Origin: Candidatus Avimonas narfae
GTDB taxonomy: Bacteria; Bacillota; Clostridia; Oscillospirales; Acutalibacteraceae
Reading direction: 5' to 3'
DNA length: 64,000 nucleotides
NCBI GenBank assembly: GCA_904395335.1
Contig: CAJFNR010000035.1
Location: 1-64,000 of the forward strand
Position numbers and translations under genes: made by a program. The notes under the pieces were generated by a model. The model searched no databases. It saw only the letters and a program-made list of their open reading frames with translations, and was not told the DNA's origin. Shown here piece by piece: positions 56,255 through 64,000 of the stretch. The first letter of the stretch is position 1, and the number at the start of each line of letters is the position of its first letter.

Positions 56255-56288
56255 GAACGCAGGGAAGCGCCCGCACTTCCCTGCGTTC
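56255..56288 (-). terminator. Terminator after clpB
   Basis: GAACGCAGGGAAG pairs perfectly with CTTCCCTGCGTTC, then TTCCTTTT on the minus strand. It lies 40 bases past the clpB stop. Confidence 0.8.
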
Positions 56289-56326
56289 CGATTCCATCGG
56301 TATTAGCTTTACCCGATTTTCGGTGA

Positions 56327-58936
56327 TCATGCAGTCCGCACCGTCAGGCCGTCGGGCCCAGCATCCACGGTAAGCACGCTGCCTGGCGTCAGCTCGCCCT
56401 CCAGAATTTTCCGGCTCAACAGCGTTTCCACATGCTTTTGCATATAGCGCCGCAGCGGACGGGCACCGTAGACCGGATCAAAGCCGTTGTCCACAATATA
56501 CGCCTTGGCCGCATCGGTGATGACGCAGCGCAGCTGCTTATCCGCCAGGCGGCGGTTGAGGCTGTCCGCCATCAGATCCACAATGCGCACGATGTTGTCC
56601 CTGGTCAGCGGCTTGTAAAACACGATCTCGTCCAGCCGGTTGAGGAACTCGGGACGGAAGGTCCGCCGCAGCAGCTCCTCCACCTCGCCGCGAGCTGTTT
56701 GGGTGATTTCGCCGTCCGAACCGATGCCCTCCAGCAAAATGGAGGAACCCAGGTTGGAGGTTAAGATCAGAATGGTGTTCTTGAAATCTACCGTCCGTCC
56801 CTGAGAATCGGTGATACGGCCGTCGTCTAACACCTGCAGCAGCACGTTGAACACATCCGGATGAGCCTTCTCTACCTCGTCAAACAGCACCACGGAATAG
56901 GGCTTACGCCGCACCGCCTCAGTCAGCTGCCCGCCCTCGTCGTATCCCACATAGCCGGGAGGCGCCCCGATCAGACGTGAAACGGAATACTTTTCCATGT
57001 ACTCGCTCATATCAATGCGCACCATGTTGCGCTCGTCGTCAAACAGGCATTGGGCCAGGGCCTTGGCCAGCTCGGTCTTGCCCACACCGGTGGGGCCCAG
57101 GAACAGGAAGGATCCCAGGGGGCGGTTGGGGTCCTGGATGCCGGCGCGGGAACGGAGGATGGCCTCGCTCACCCGCTGCACGGCTTCGTCCTGGCCGATG
57201 ACCCGCTGATGCAACAACTCGGGTAGATGGAGAACCTTCTCCCGCTCGCCCTCCATCAGCCGCGCCACCGGGATGCCGGTCCAGCGCTCCACGATACGGG
57301 CGATCTCCTCGTCCGTCACCTTGTCGCGCAATAGGCTGTCCTGCGGGTTCTTTTTGTGTTCTTCCGCCTTTTTCTCCTCTGCCTCCAGCTCCTTCTGCAG
57401 GGCGGGCAGACGGCCGTATTTCAGCTCCGCGGCCTTGTTCAGGTCGTATTCCTGCTCCGCCCGCTCGATATCAGCGTTCAGCTGCTCGATCTGGCGGCGC
57501 AGCTCCTGCACCTTGCCGATGGCGGCTTTTTCATTTTCCCAGCGGGTCTTCATTTCGCTAAACTGCTCCCGCATTTCCGCCAGTTCCTTCTGGATCTCCG
57601 CCAGATGCTCCTTGGTGAGCGGATCGCTCTCCTTTTTCAGAGCCGCTTCCTCAATCTCATGCTGAATGATGCGCCGCTGGATCACGTCCAGCTCGGTGGG
57701 CATGGAATCGATTTCGGTGCGGATGGTGGCACATGCCTCGTCGATAAGGTCGATGGCCTTGTCCGGCAGGAACCGGTCGGTGATGTACCGGTTGGAAAGG
57801 GTAGCGGCGGCGATAATGGCGCTATCTGTAATTTTCACGCCGTGGTACACCTCATAGCGCTCCTTCAGGCCGCGCAGAATGGCAATGGTATCCTCCACGT
57901 CCGGCTCGTTCACCATTACCGGTTGGAACCGTCGCTCCAGCGCCGCGTCTTTTTCGATGTACTGGCGGTATTCATTCAGCGTGGTGGCACCGATGCAGTG
58001 CAGCTCGCCCCGGGCCAGCATGGGCTTTAGTAAATTGCCCGCGTCCATGGAACCCTCGGTCTTGCCCGCACCTACAATGGTGTGCAGCTCGTCAATGAAC
58101 AGGATGATGCGGCCCTCACTCTTGCGGATTTCCTCCAGCACCGCCTTGAGCCGTTCCTCGAACTCGCCACGGTATTTGGCCCCTGCCACCAGAGAACCCA
58201 TATCCAGGGAGAAGATGGTTTTCTCCTGCAGGCTGTGAGGGACGTCGCCGCGGACAATCCGCTGTGCCAGCCCCTCCGCGATGGCGGTTTTACCTACGCC
58301 AGGTTCGCCGATGAGCACCGGGTTATTCTTGCTCTTGCGGGAAAGGATACGGATGACGTTGCGAATCTCGTCGTCCCGGCCAATCACCGGATCCAACTCC
58401 TTCTTCCGCGCCCGCTCCACCAGGTCGGTGCCGTATTTTTTCAGGGCGTCATAGGTGGACTCCGGGCTGTCAGTAGTCACACGGGTACTGCCCCGCACCG
58501 TCTGCAGAATCTGCAGAAATTCGTTTTTCCGGATGCCAAATTCTCTCAGCAGTCCGGCCACTGTTTTGTCCGGGTGATCCAGCAACGATATAAACAGGTG
58601 CTCCACCGACACGAATTCGTCCTTCATTCCCTCGGCGGCCTTTTCTGCACCAGTCAGTACCCGGTCCACCTCCTGGGAAACATAGAAGCGGCCGGCCTCC
58701 CGGCCGGGGCCGCTGACGCCGGGCAGTCGGTCAATTTCCTGCTCCACCCGGCGATTCAGTGCATCGACATCCTTGTTCATCTTCTGCAGCAGCTGGGGGA
58801 TCAGCCCCTGATCCTGCTCCAGCAGCGCGCCTAACAGATGGACCTGCTCCATTTGCTGATTTTCATGGGACAGGGTCAATTCCTGAGCCCTTTGGACAGC
58901 TTCCAGAGACTTTTGTGTGAATTTTTGAGCGTTCAT
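56327..58936 (-). CDS. clpB: Disaggregase ClpB
   Basis: AAA+ chaperone that dissolves aggregates with DnaK. The 869-residue protein has a Clp N-domain (1 to about 145), NBD1 with [18 protein letters not shown], a long middle coiled-coil (about 405-525), NBD2 with [16 protein letters not shown] and the C-terminal domain. ATG at 58936 with GGAGGATG upstream. Controlled by CIRCE. Confidence 0.97.
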   Translation of the reverse strand: MNAQKFTQKSLEAVQRAQELTLSHENQQMEQVHLLGALLEQDQGLIPQLLQKMNKDVDALNRRVEQEIDRLPGVSGPGREAGRFYVSQEVDRVLTGAEKAAEGMKDEFVSVEHLFISLLDHPDKTVAGLLREFGIRKNEFLQILQTVRGSTRVTTDSPESTYDALKKYGTDLVERARKKELDPVIGRDDEIRNVIRILSRKSKNNPVLIGEPGVGKTAIAEGLAQRIVRGDVPHSLQEKTIFSLDMGSLVAGAKYRGEFEERLKAVLEEIRKSEGRIILFIDELHTIVGAGKTEGSMDAGNLLKPMLARGELHCIGATTLNEYRQYIEKDAALERRFQPVMVNEPDVEDTIAILRGLKERYEVYHGVKITDSAIIAAATLSNRYITDRFLPDKAIDLIDEACATIRTEIDSMPTELDVIQRRIIQHEIEEAALKKESDPLTKEHLAEIQKELAEMREQFSEMKTRWENEKAAIGKVQELRRQIEQLNADIERAEQEYDLNKAAELKYGRLPALQKELEAEEKKAEEHKKNPQDSLLRDKVTDEEIARIVERWTGIPVARLMEGEREKVLHLPELLHQRVIGQDEAVQRVSEAILRSRAGIQDPNRPLGSFLFLGPTGVGKTELAKALAQCLFDDERNMVRIDMSEYMEKYSVSRLIGAPPGYVGYDEGGQLTEAVRRKPYSVVLFDEVEKAHPDVFNVLLQVLDDGRITDSQGRTVDFKNTILILTSNLGSSILLEGIGSDGEITQTARGEVEELLRRTFRPEFLNRLDEIVFYKPLTRDNIVRIVDLMADSLNRRLADKQLRCVITDAAKAYIVDNGFDPVYGARPLRRYMQKHVETLLSRKILEGELTPGSVLTVDAGPDGLTVRTA

Positions 58937-59033
58937 GGTTCATCCTCCTCTCAGGGGTCCTTCTTTTTACTTTATCCATCCTACCGAAAAAATATGTCCT
59001 CCATTTATCCTATTTATGACTAAAATATGAATT

Positions 59034-59060
59034 TTAGCACTCTAAACATTTGAGTGCTAA
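59034..59060. promoter_or_regulatory. CIRCE operator (HrcA) upstream of clpB
   Basis: TTAGCACTC, nine bases, GAGTGCTAA is a perfect copy of the CIRCE inverted repeat. On the minus strand TAGCAC and TAAAAT within it are 17 bases apart and could be the promoter itself. It lies about 100 bases before clpB, so heat-shock repression by HrcA is expected. Confidence 0.95.
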
Positions 59061-59068
59061 AACCGGAT

Positions 59069-59107
59069 AAAAAGGAAGGCAGACGCACCGTCTGCCTTCC
59101 TTTTTAT
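59069..59107. terminator. Terminator after fba
   Basis: AAAAAGGAAGGCAGACG pairs with CGTCTGCCTTCCTTTTT around CAC. It separates fba from the clpB promoter. Confidence 0.9.
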
Positions 59108-59133
59108 CGCGTGTGTTGACTGCGTCTGCTGCG

Positions 59134-60069
59134 TCAGATACGGTTGGCGCTGCCCAGCACAGTCTCGATTTTGTGCTTGACCACCTGGGTGATGAAGTCG
59201 CGTCCTTCGCCCAGATACTGGCGGGGGTCAAAATGAGTGGGATTCTCCGCAAAGTGCTTGCGGATACCTGCCGTCATGGCCAGACGCAGGTCAGAATCCA
59301 CATTGATCTTGCACACCGCCATAGAAGCCGCCTTGCGCAGCATGTCCTCCGGGATACCGATGGCGTCCGCCATCTGTCCGCCGTACTGGTTCACAATAGC
59401 CACATACTCCGGCAGAACGGAGGAGGCGCCGTGCAGCACGATGGGGAAGCCGGGCAGGCGGTCCATGACCTCCTGCAGGATGTCAAAACGCAGCTGGGGC
59501 TTCTGGCCGGGCTTGAACTTGAACGCGCCGTGGCTGGTGCCGATGGCGATGGCCAGGGAATCCACGCCGGTACGGTTGACAAAATCCTGAACCTGGCCCG
59601 GATCGGTATAGTGGGCCTTGTCGGCTTCCACGCTGACCTCGTCCTCAACGCCGGCCAGCTGGCCCAGCTCGCCTTCCACTGTGATGCCGCGCGCATGAGC
59701 GTATTCCACCACCTTGGCGGTTTCCGCAACGTTTTCCTCATAGGGCAGGTGCGAGCCGTCGATCATAACGGAGGTGAAACCGCCGTCGATACAGTCCTTG
59801 CAGAGCTCAAAGTTCGCGCCATGATCCAGATGCAGGGCGATGGGCAAACCGGTCTCCTCCACCGCGGCCTGAACCAGATTGTACAGGTACGCGTGACGGG
59901 CATATTTGCGGGCGGAGCCGGAAACCTGCAGGATGACGGGAGAACGGAGCTCCTGACAGGCGTCCACGATCCCCTGGACAATTTCCATGTTGTTGACATT
60001 GAACGCGCCGATGGCGTAGCCTTCGTCATAGGCCTTTTTGAACATCTCTTTGGTGTTTACGAGCGGCAT
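59134..60069 (-). CDS. fba: Class II fructose-1,6-bisphosphate aldolase
   Basis: Zinc-dependent glycolytic aldolase. The 311-residue protein has YAIGAFNVNNMEIVQGIVDA, LHLDHGANFELCKDCIDGG, MIDGSHLPYEENV, GELGQLAGVEDEV, GTSHGAFKF and VLHGASSVLPEYV. Monocistronic with a TTTACT-16-TATAAT promoter (60112-60139). Confidence 0.96.
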   Translation of the reverse strand: MPLVNTKEMFKKAYDEGYAIGAFNVNNMEIVQGIVDACQELRSPVILQVSGSARKYARHAYLYNLVQAAVEETGLPIALHLDHGANFELCKDCIDGGFTSVMIDGSHLPYEENVAETAKVVEYAHARGITVEGELGQLAGVEDEVSVEADKAHYTDPGQVQDFVNRTGVDSLAIAIGTSHGAFKFKPGQKPQLRFDILQEVMDRLPGFPIVLHGASSVLPEYVAIVNQYGGQMADAIGIPEDMLRKAASMAVCKINVDSDLRLAMTAGIRKHFAENPTHFDPRQYLGEGRDFITQVVKHKIETVLGSANRI

Positions 60070-60111
60070 TGTTGATCAACCTCCTGAATGTAATCCGATA
60101 AGTCCGTTTCC

Positions 60112-60139
60112 ATTATACACCACCGAGGAAAAAAGTAAA
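60112..60139 (-). promoter_or_regulatory. fba promoter
   Basis: TTTACT (60134-60139), 16 bases, TATAAT (60112-60117). Confidence 0.65.
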
Positions 60140-60212
60140 AGAGGGAATCGTTAAAATCTTGTCAGCTTCCCGTGGGGATTTTCAGCGCCTTTGCCGGTGG
60201 GGACCGGCGGGA

Positions 60213-61073
60213 TCAGCCGGCGTGCCTTCGAGTATCGTTTTCCCTTATTTGGGCGGCGTGGCGGCGACAGTAGTGAAAAACGGCCTGCTGGGCCACGCCG
60301 GCATAGGGCCCAAAGCTTTCGGGCGTATATCCGGGGAAAAATTGCGCCATGGCCCGTTTCATCCACACATCCAGAGGAAACGCCTCCAGGCGGCCTAGGC
60401 CATAGAGCAGTACGCATTCCGCCACCTTGGGCCCCACTCCCTTGATCGTCTGGAGGGCTTGCCGCGCTTCCCCGATGGGCAAAGCGGCCACCGTTTTCAA
60501 ATCCACTGTACCGGAGGCCACTTTGCGCGCCGCATCCAGCACATAGGCGCCTCGCCAGCCGCAGCGCAGCGGCGCCAGATCCTCTTCGCTCAACGCTGCC
60601 AGCCGCTCCGGAGAGGGAAACCCATAGAGCCCCTCCCCAATGGGATCACCGAAAGAGCGGCACAGCCGTTCGATGATTCCTTTGATGCGGGGCACATTGT
60701 TGTTTTGGGAAAAAAGGAAAGAGATCAGCGTCTCAAACCCCTCCTGACAGAGGATGCGCACACCGGGGGCAAAGCGAAGACATTCCTGCAGGCGCTCATC
60801 ATCCGGAAAGCCAGCCACAATCGCCTCATAATCCCGATCCAGATCAAAATATCCTCTCCAGAACCCCTCAAATTCCTCCCGGGCAATACCGATAAACAGC
60901 AGCCCGTCCGACGTCTCCCGCAGTGTCAGCGGATGCTGTCCCGCTACGCCGGTCCAACAGCCGTCCTCCTCTCGCCGGAAACGGAAACACTGGCCACTGT
61001 CCAGCGTCGGTTCCAGCTCCAGCCAGGGAACCTCACTGACGCGGATTCCCTCCCGGGTTTCTTCTATAACCAT
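60213..61073 (-). CDS. 8-oxoguanine DNA glycosylase (OGG1-like)
   Basis: The 286-residue protein has an OGG N-domain (LDSGQCFRFRREEDG), FLFSQNNNVPRIKGIIERLC matching OGG1, and the HhH-GPD motif IKGVGPKVAECVLLYGLG followed by FPLDVWMKRAM. The Lys of GPKVAEC and the Asp of PLDVW fit a bifunctional glycosylase/lyase. The C-terminus has AVFHYCRRHA. It is monocistronic, with GGAGAAAACTAT before the ATG. Confidence 0.93.
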   Translation of the reverse strand: MVIEETREGIRVSEVPWLELEPTLDSGQCFRFRREEDGCWTGVAGQHPLTLRETSDGLLFIGIAREEFEGFWRGYFDLDRDYEAIVAGFPDDERLQECLRFAPGVRILCQEGFETLISFLFSQNNNVPRIKGIIERLCRSFGDPIGEGLYGFPSPERLAALSEEDLAPLRCGWRGAYVLDAARKVASGTVDLKTVAALPIGEARQALQTIKGVGPKVAECVLLYGLGRLEAFPLDVWMKRAMAQFFPGYTPESFGPYAGVAQQAVFHYCRRHAAQIRENDTRRHAG

Positions 61074-61107
61074 ATAGTTTTCTCCTTCTGATTGTTGTGA
61101 TACTGTA

Positions 61108-61245
61108 TAATGTGGTATACTGTGCCCAGGGTCTCTATGCCTGATGGCGAACGATATGAGGAACCCCCGTTGCCTGGAGCCGTCCCTGCGTGCCGGTTCC
61201 CTCTACGCTTATGATACCTTTTTCAGCGCCGGATTTCTCCCGGGG
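61108..61245 (+). repeat. Dispersed hairpin repeat, copy 4 (module A and spacer only)
   Basis: GTGGTATACTGTGCCCAGGG, then TCTCTATGCCTGATGGCGAA, a decayed closing arm (GTTGCCTGG), GAGCCGTCCCTGCGTGCCGG and TTCCCTCTACGCTTATGATA match copy 3. Module B is absent. It lies between divergent OGG-like and DUF6062 genes. Confidence 0.75.
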
Positions 61246-61358
61246 ATGGGCCCTTCCCCCGCGTTATCGGCACCATGATCATATCATAATTGCGTGTTTT
61301 CTGCCAGCCTTACGAACCGTGAACTTCTTCCACCTCCAAACAGAAAGGACGATATACC

Positions 61359-62057
61359 ATGCGTGAAGATATCACCAGCCTGCCGGTCAGCGAGGTTTTC
61401 GAGCCACGGGACGGCTGCCCCGTCTGCCGGATGCGCGATATGCTGGAACAGCGCATCACGGACTACATCACCGGCGCCGCCATGATGGAACCGGATGTCC
61501 GGATAGAAACCAACGAGCAGGGCTTCTGCTTTCCCCACTACCAGATGTTGCTGAAAAAGCGCAATCGTCTGGGCGTGGCCCTGATGCTGGAAAGCCGGTT
61601 GGAGGAGGTGGAAAAGCAGGTGTATGACGCAGCCGCCTCCCCCTTTGGCTTCAACGCCAAAAAGCAGGCCGAAACAGCGGACAAGCCGTTGCACAGCTGC
61701 TTTGTGTGCCGCCAGGTGGACTGGGCAATGGAGCGTATGCTTCAGACCGTTTGCCGCCTGTGGGAGCGTGAGGAGGATTTCCGGCAGCTGTTTTCCGAAC
61801 AACCTCACCTGTGCCTCCCCCACTTCTCCCAACTTTCCGCAACGGCGGTGGCCCACATGGGAAAGAAAAACGCCCCTGCCTTTGTCCGCCAGGCCGCGGA
61901 CCTCAGCCGGAATTACCTGAAGGAACTGCGGGGGGACGTCACCCACTTCTGCCAGATGTTTGATTACCGGAACAACGGCGGCGATGCCGACTGGGGCAAT
62001 TCCCGGGATTCCATTGAACGGGCCATCCGGTGGCTTACTTCCCGCGAACCCGACTGA
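61359..62057 (+). CDS. DUF6062 family protein
   Basis: The 232-residue protein has two similar halves, each with a CxxC and a later C..PH: CPVCRMRDML with CFPHYQMLL, and CFVCRQVDWAMERML with CLPHFSQL. This suggests two metal sites and a duplicated fold. I recognise it as the DUF6062 family of Clostridia. Function unknown. AAAGGACG precedes the ATG. Confidence 0.82.
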   Translation: MREDITSLPVSEVFEPRDGCPVCRMRDMLEQRITDYITGAAMMEPDVRIETNEQGFCFPHYQMLLKKRNRLGVALMLESRLEEVEKQVYDAAASPFGFNAKKQAETADKPLHSCFVCRQVDWAMERMLQTVCRLWEREEDFRQLFSEQPHLCLPHFSQLSATAVAHMGKKNAPAFVRQAADLSRNYLKELRGDVTHFCQMFDYRNNGGDADWGNSRDSIERAIRWLTSREPD

Positions 62058-62094
62058 AAACCGTCGAAATTCAACCGGCAGTATCTTTTTCCCG

Positions 62095-62205
62095 CCAAAA
62101 AGGTGGATTTTATTGGCATTTCACATTTTCCACGGGGCAATTTTCGATTTTCCACCGGAGAAACAGCCCATTTATCCACATTTTCCACTGGGTTTTCCAC
62201 ACTGG
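62095..62205 (+). other. Cluster of DnaA-box-like 9-mers
   Basis: TTATCCACA (62172-62180) is a consensus DnaA box and TTTTCCACA (62193-62201) a close variant. TTTTCCAC also occurs at 62126, 62148 and 62181, all on the same strand, in a gap of 307 bases without a gene. There is no dnaA or dnaN nearby. Confidence 0.5.
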
Positions 62206-62364
62206 ACGCCTCACAGTTGAATTTTACAAAGAGTTAACACCCCCGTACAGGGGTATTTCTCCGTCCGACAGTTTCTTCCAAAACAGGAGCTTTCACCGCC
62301 AGCATAATCCCTCCCTTTCTGCCCAATACTGTAAGTATCCGGTCAATGGGAAGGGGCGTCAGCC

Positions 62365-62634
62365 ATGATCAAAGGCGTCAATCGGCAGATTATCGAAATT
62401 ACAGAAACGGGTAATCCCTATTTTGAGCGGGCTCTGTTGGTGGTACGCCCCAGCTTTGCGGACAGCTCCGATGAGCGCATCCGGGAAGAGGCCCACCGGC
62501 TGGTTCAGGCGGCTGGCGGATACTCCGGCCTGCGCCGGAATCGGAAAAAGCGGCAAAGGCTGTGGCTCGTCAGTGGCGGGATGGGAATCGCCGGGCTGTT
62601 TCTGGGCTGCCTCCTCACTTCCCTGATTCGGTAA
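62365..62634 (+). CDS. Small conserved membrane protein
   Basis: The 89-residue protein begins MIKGVNRQIIEITETGNPYF, has a basic stretch (about 57-66) and one C-terminal membrane helix (about 67-86). Similar small proteins occur in Clostridia without known function. AAGGGG lies upstream. Confidence 0.7.
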   Translation: MIKGVNRQIIEITETGNPYFERALLVVRPSFADSSDERIREEAHRLVQAAGGYSGLRRNRKKRQRLWLVSGGMGIAGLFLGCLLTSLIR

Positions 62635-62661
62635 ACGGCGCTAAAAAACCATAAGAACCCC

Positions 62662-62690
62662 TTGACAAGCGTCCCTTTTTCGACTAAGAT
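62662..62690 (+). promoter_or_regulatory. tRNA-Ala promoter
   Basis: TTGACA (62662-62667), 17 bases, TAAGAT (62685-62690), about 40 bases before the tRNA. Confidence 0.85.
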
Positions 62691-62730
62691 ATATGAGCGT
62701 CATCCCGCAGGAAGCGGGGAAATCGAAAAT

Positions 62731-62806
62731 GGGGTCTTAGCTCAGTTGGTAGAGCGCTGCGTTCGCATCGCAGAGGTCAGGGGTTCGACTCCCCTAGGCT
62801 CCACCA
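62731..62806 (+). tRNA. tRNA-Ala (anticodon CGC)
   Basis: The 76 bases fold as a full cloverleaf: acceptor GGGGTCT/AGGCTCC with the G3-U70 pair that marks alanine, D-arm AGCTCAGTTGGTAGAGC, anticodon loop TTCGCAT (CGC, reads GCG), T-arm with GGTTCGACTCC, discriminator A and encoded CCA. Confidence 0.97.
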
Positions 62807-62817
62807 GTATAATGTCG

Positions 62818-62860
62818 AAAGAAGTCAATTGCTGTAAAGTAGTTGACTTCTTTTGGTTTC
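62818..62860 (+). terminator. Terminator after tRNA-Ala
   Basis: AAAGAAGTCAA pairs with TTGACTTCTTT, followed by TTGGTTT. It begins about 12 bases past the CCA end. Confidence 0.8.
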
Positions 62861-62899
62861 GTAATAGTATTTCATTGAATTATTAAGGGAGGCGACAGT

Positions 62900-63436
62900 A
62901 TGGAACAGCTTATCGAAAAAGTGATTATTGAAGGGGCGGAATTTCAAATCATCTAAAAGCCGGAGACCTTGTATGCAGGTTATATGGCGGAATCCGATAA
63001 TGGGAGCATCAATACATATGAACTTTTTCAGGCTGGTTATAAAAATATAAAAAACAGTTTGACTCCGGATTCTATGCTGTGCCTCAGTATAAATTACAAG
63101 GAATGCAACCACAGAAAAAAAGCGCGGCGGTCCCTTATGCATTGTCAGGAAACATCTGAAAGGAATCAACCTGAAGGGATGACGGTTCTTAAATCTCCGG
63201 CATGCTACATGATAAAAGTAAAATCATCGGAAGCAGCATGGGCACTGGTAAAGAAAACCACCGGGGACGATAACCCCCAATGGCATATGGCCCCGCTTTT
63301 CGGTTTGTGCGAAAAACTATTTTGTAATGCGGAAAGAGGATTTGCCTTAACTCCGGATTTCAGCGACACATATGATATCGAATATTATAATGCGGATGGT
63401 ATCAATTACGCGAGTATAAGCGTCGTTAAACTGTAG
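62900..63436 (+). pseudogene. Gene with in-frame stop at codon 19 (unrecognised, AT-rich)
   Basis: ATG at 62900 has a strong GGGAGG site and encodes MEQLIEKVIIEGAEFQII before TAA (62954-62956). The same frame goes on as KPETLYAGYMAESDNGS through 155 codons from ATG 62969 to 63436. The whole reads like a GyrI-like/effector-binding fold (FALTPDFSDTYDIEYYNADG near the end), but this is uncertain. A GGAG seven bases before 62969 could allow a restart, so the gene may be broken or simply shorter. Confidence 0.6.
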
Positions 63437-63855
63437 CCCCTAGATTGGTGAGAGTTTAGTTCTCCTTCTAAAACACGGCAGACGATTCTTTTTATCTCAC
63501 CTTTATACGTCGCCGCAAAAGGCCGCGCTCGGCTCACCTGCTCTTGTTACCAACCTTTTGCGGGATGCGATGGTTCAAATCTCCTCTCTAACATTGCTGA
63601 AATATCCTGATAACAATTAACCGCCATATCTAGCAGGATGTGGCGGTTATTTTTGGAGTTCGCAATATAAACAGATTATAACCCCTAGTCATGGCAAAAT
63701 CGCCGAAATAGTGAAAAAGCACCATTGATATCCGAACTCCTGCAGTTTAGACATCAATGGTGTTTTTCCTTTATGTCCAACATCCATGTAGGACTGAGTT
63801 TATACAGACCGGAGCCTGTGTAAGGTAAGAACGACTATCATGTCGTCTTTCTTTT
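63437..63855. other. Gene-poor tail with two orphan hairpins
   Basis: AACCGCCATATC/GGATGTGGCGGTT followed by ATTTTTGG (63617-63653) and CACCATTGAT/ATCAATGGTG followed by TTTTTCC (63715-63769) look like terminators without an obvious gene. No tRNA or protein could be made out between 63440 and 63610. Confidence 0.5.
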
Positions 63856-63999
63856 TTACCCGTTTTTCGAATCATTACAAAGACTGGGACTATATTTAGG
63901 TACGATTCCAATATTCTCTTGAACCTGTGTTGGAGATATCAGATGTGTCGCCTCCACCAAAGGATATAACAACTTTCTATCTTCAAATGAATCCGCCAA
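63856..63999 (-). CDS. Possible C-terminal end of a gene leaving the window
   Basis: An open frame of 47 codons enters from the window edge and stops at 63856-63858. It includes FEDRKLLYPLVEATHLISPT and IGIVPKYSPSLCNDSKNG, plausible protein. No family is recognisable from this length. Confidence 0.35.
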   Translation of the reverse strand: MADSFEDRKLLYPLVEATHLISPTQVQENIGIVPKYSPSLCNDSKNG

Positions 64000-64000
64000 A

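Noticed and set aside
62095-62205. Chromosomal origin of replication
   Set aside because: Although DnaA-like boxes cluster here, dnaA, dnaN, rpmH and other origin neighbours are absent and no AT-rich unwinding element is evident.
63530-63610. Partial tRNA near GATGGTTCAAATCTCC
   Set aside because: A T-arm-like loop is present but the flanking bases do not pair, and no acceptor or anticodon arm can be formed.

Overview
The window is a GC-rich, gene-dense chromosomal segment, nearly all transcribed from the minus strand. It looks like a low-branching Clostridia member, most likely Oscillospirales (Ruminococcaceae/Oscillospiraceae type). The reasons are AGGAGG-type ribosome binding sites, two T-box riboswitches, a perfect HrcA/CIRCE operator, a Gram-positive LexA-type box before recA, typical Firmicutes gene orders, and small families common in that group (CD1247 N-terminal domain, DUF6062, YqeG, small Hsp90-annotated protein). 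The genus cannot be fixed from sequence alone.

Layout. 1-1.1 kb: rplM-rpsI behind their own promoter and hairpin leader. 1.5-2.2 kb: plus-strand TtcA-like PP-loop enzyme. 2.2-10.9 kb: recA-recX-rimO-pgsA (LexA-type operator), then a Cys T-box with cysE-cysS and small genes (membrane protein, ywbE, ArsC/Spx-like, DUF4434). 11-17.3 kb: branched-chain amino acid synthesis, ilvB-ilvN-cimA behind an Ile T-box, and leuC-leuD behind an unassigned leader. 17.4-27.4 kb: small stress-type protein, an NlpC/P60 lipoprotein without its catalytic residues, Nif3-like protein, the yqeG-(AP endonuclease)-GNAT-aroQ-pepP-efp-CD1247 cluster, an SGNH hydrolase and a YbaK-type deacylase. 27.6-32.1 kb: accessory, partly AT-rich island with an XRE regulator, four paralogous lipoproteins (one frameshifted) and a secreted zinc protease. 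32.4-53.5 kb: a long housekeeping run (read 53 to 32 kb): infC-rpmI-rplT, RNA methyltransferase, dprA, topA, trmFO, plsX, carrier-protein-like gene, rnc, smc, ftsY, rdgB, yhbY, nadD-yqeK fusion, LCP protein, rsfS, leuS, rpsU. 53.5-56.1 kb: wzz-cpsD-cpsB-vanZ, a surface polysaccharide control set. 56.3-61 kb: clpB (CIRCE), class II aldolase, OGG-type glycosylase. 61-64 kb: DUF6062 protein, a small membrane protein, tRNA-Ala(CGC), a gene with an in-frame stop, and a sparse tail.

The most unusual signals are: (i) a dispersed intergenic repeat in at least four places, built of two hairpin modules with conserved loop sequence and promoter-like hexamers; (ii) several proteins that keep a family fold but lose key residues (NlpC/P60 without Cys/His, carrier protein without its Ser, LCP protein with an altered site); (iii) the lipoprotein/metalloprotease island, where upstream DNA is better conserved than coding DNA; (iv) an AUA start on infC; (v) an internal ribosome binding site at the NadD/YqeK junction; and (vi) a cluster of DnaA-box-like 9-mers near 62.15 kb.
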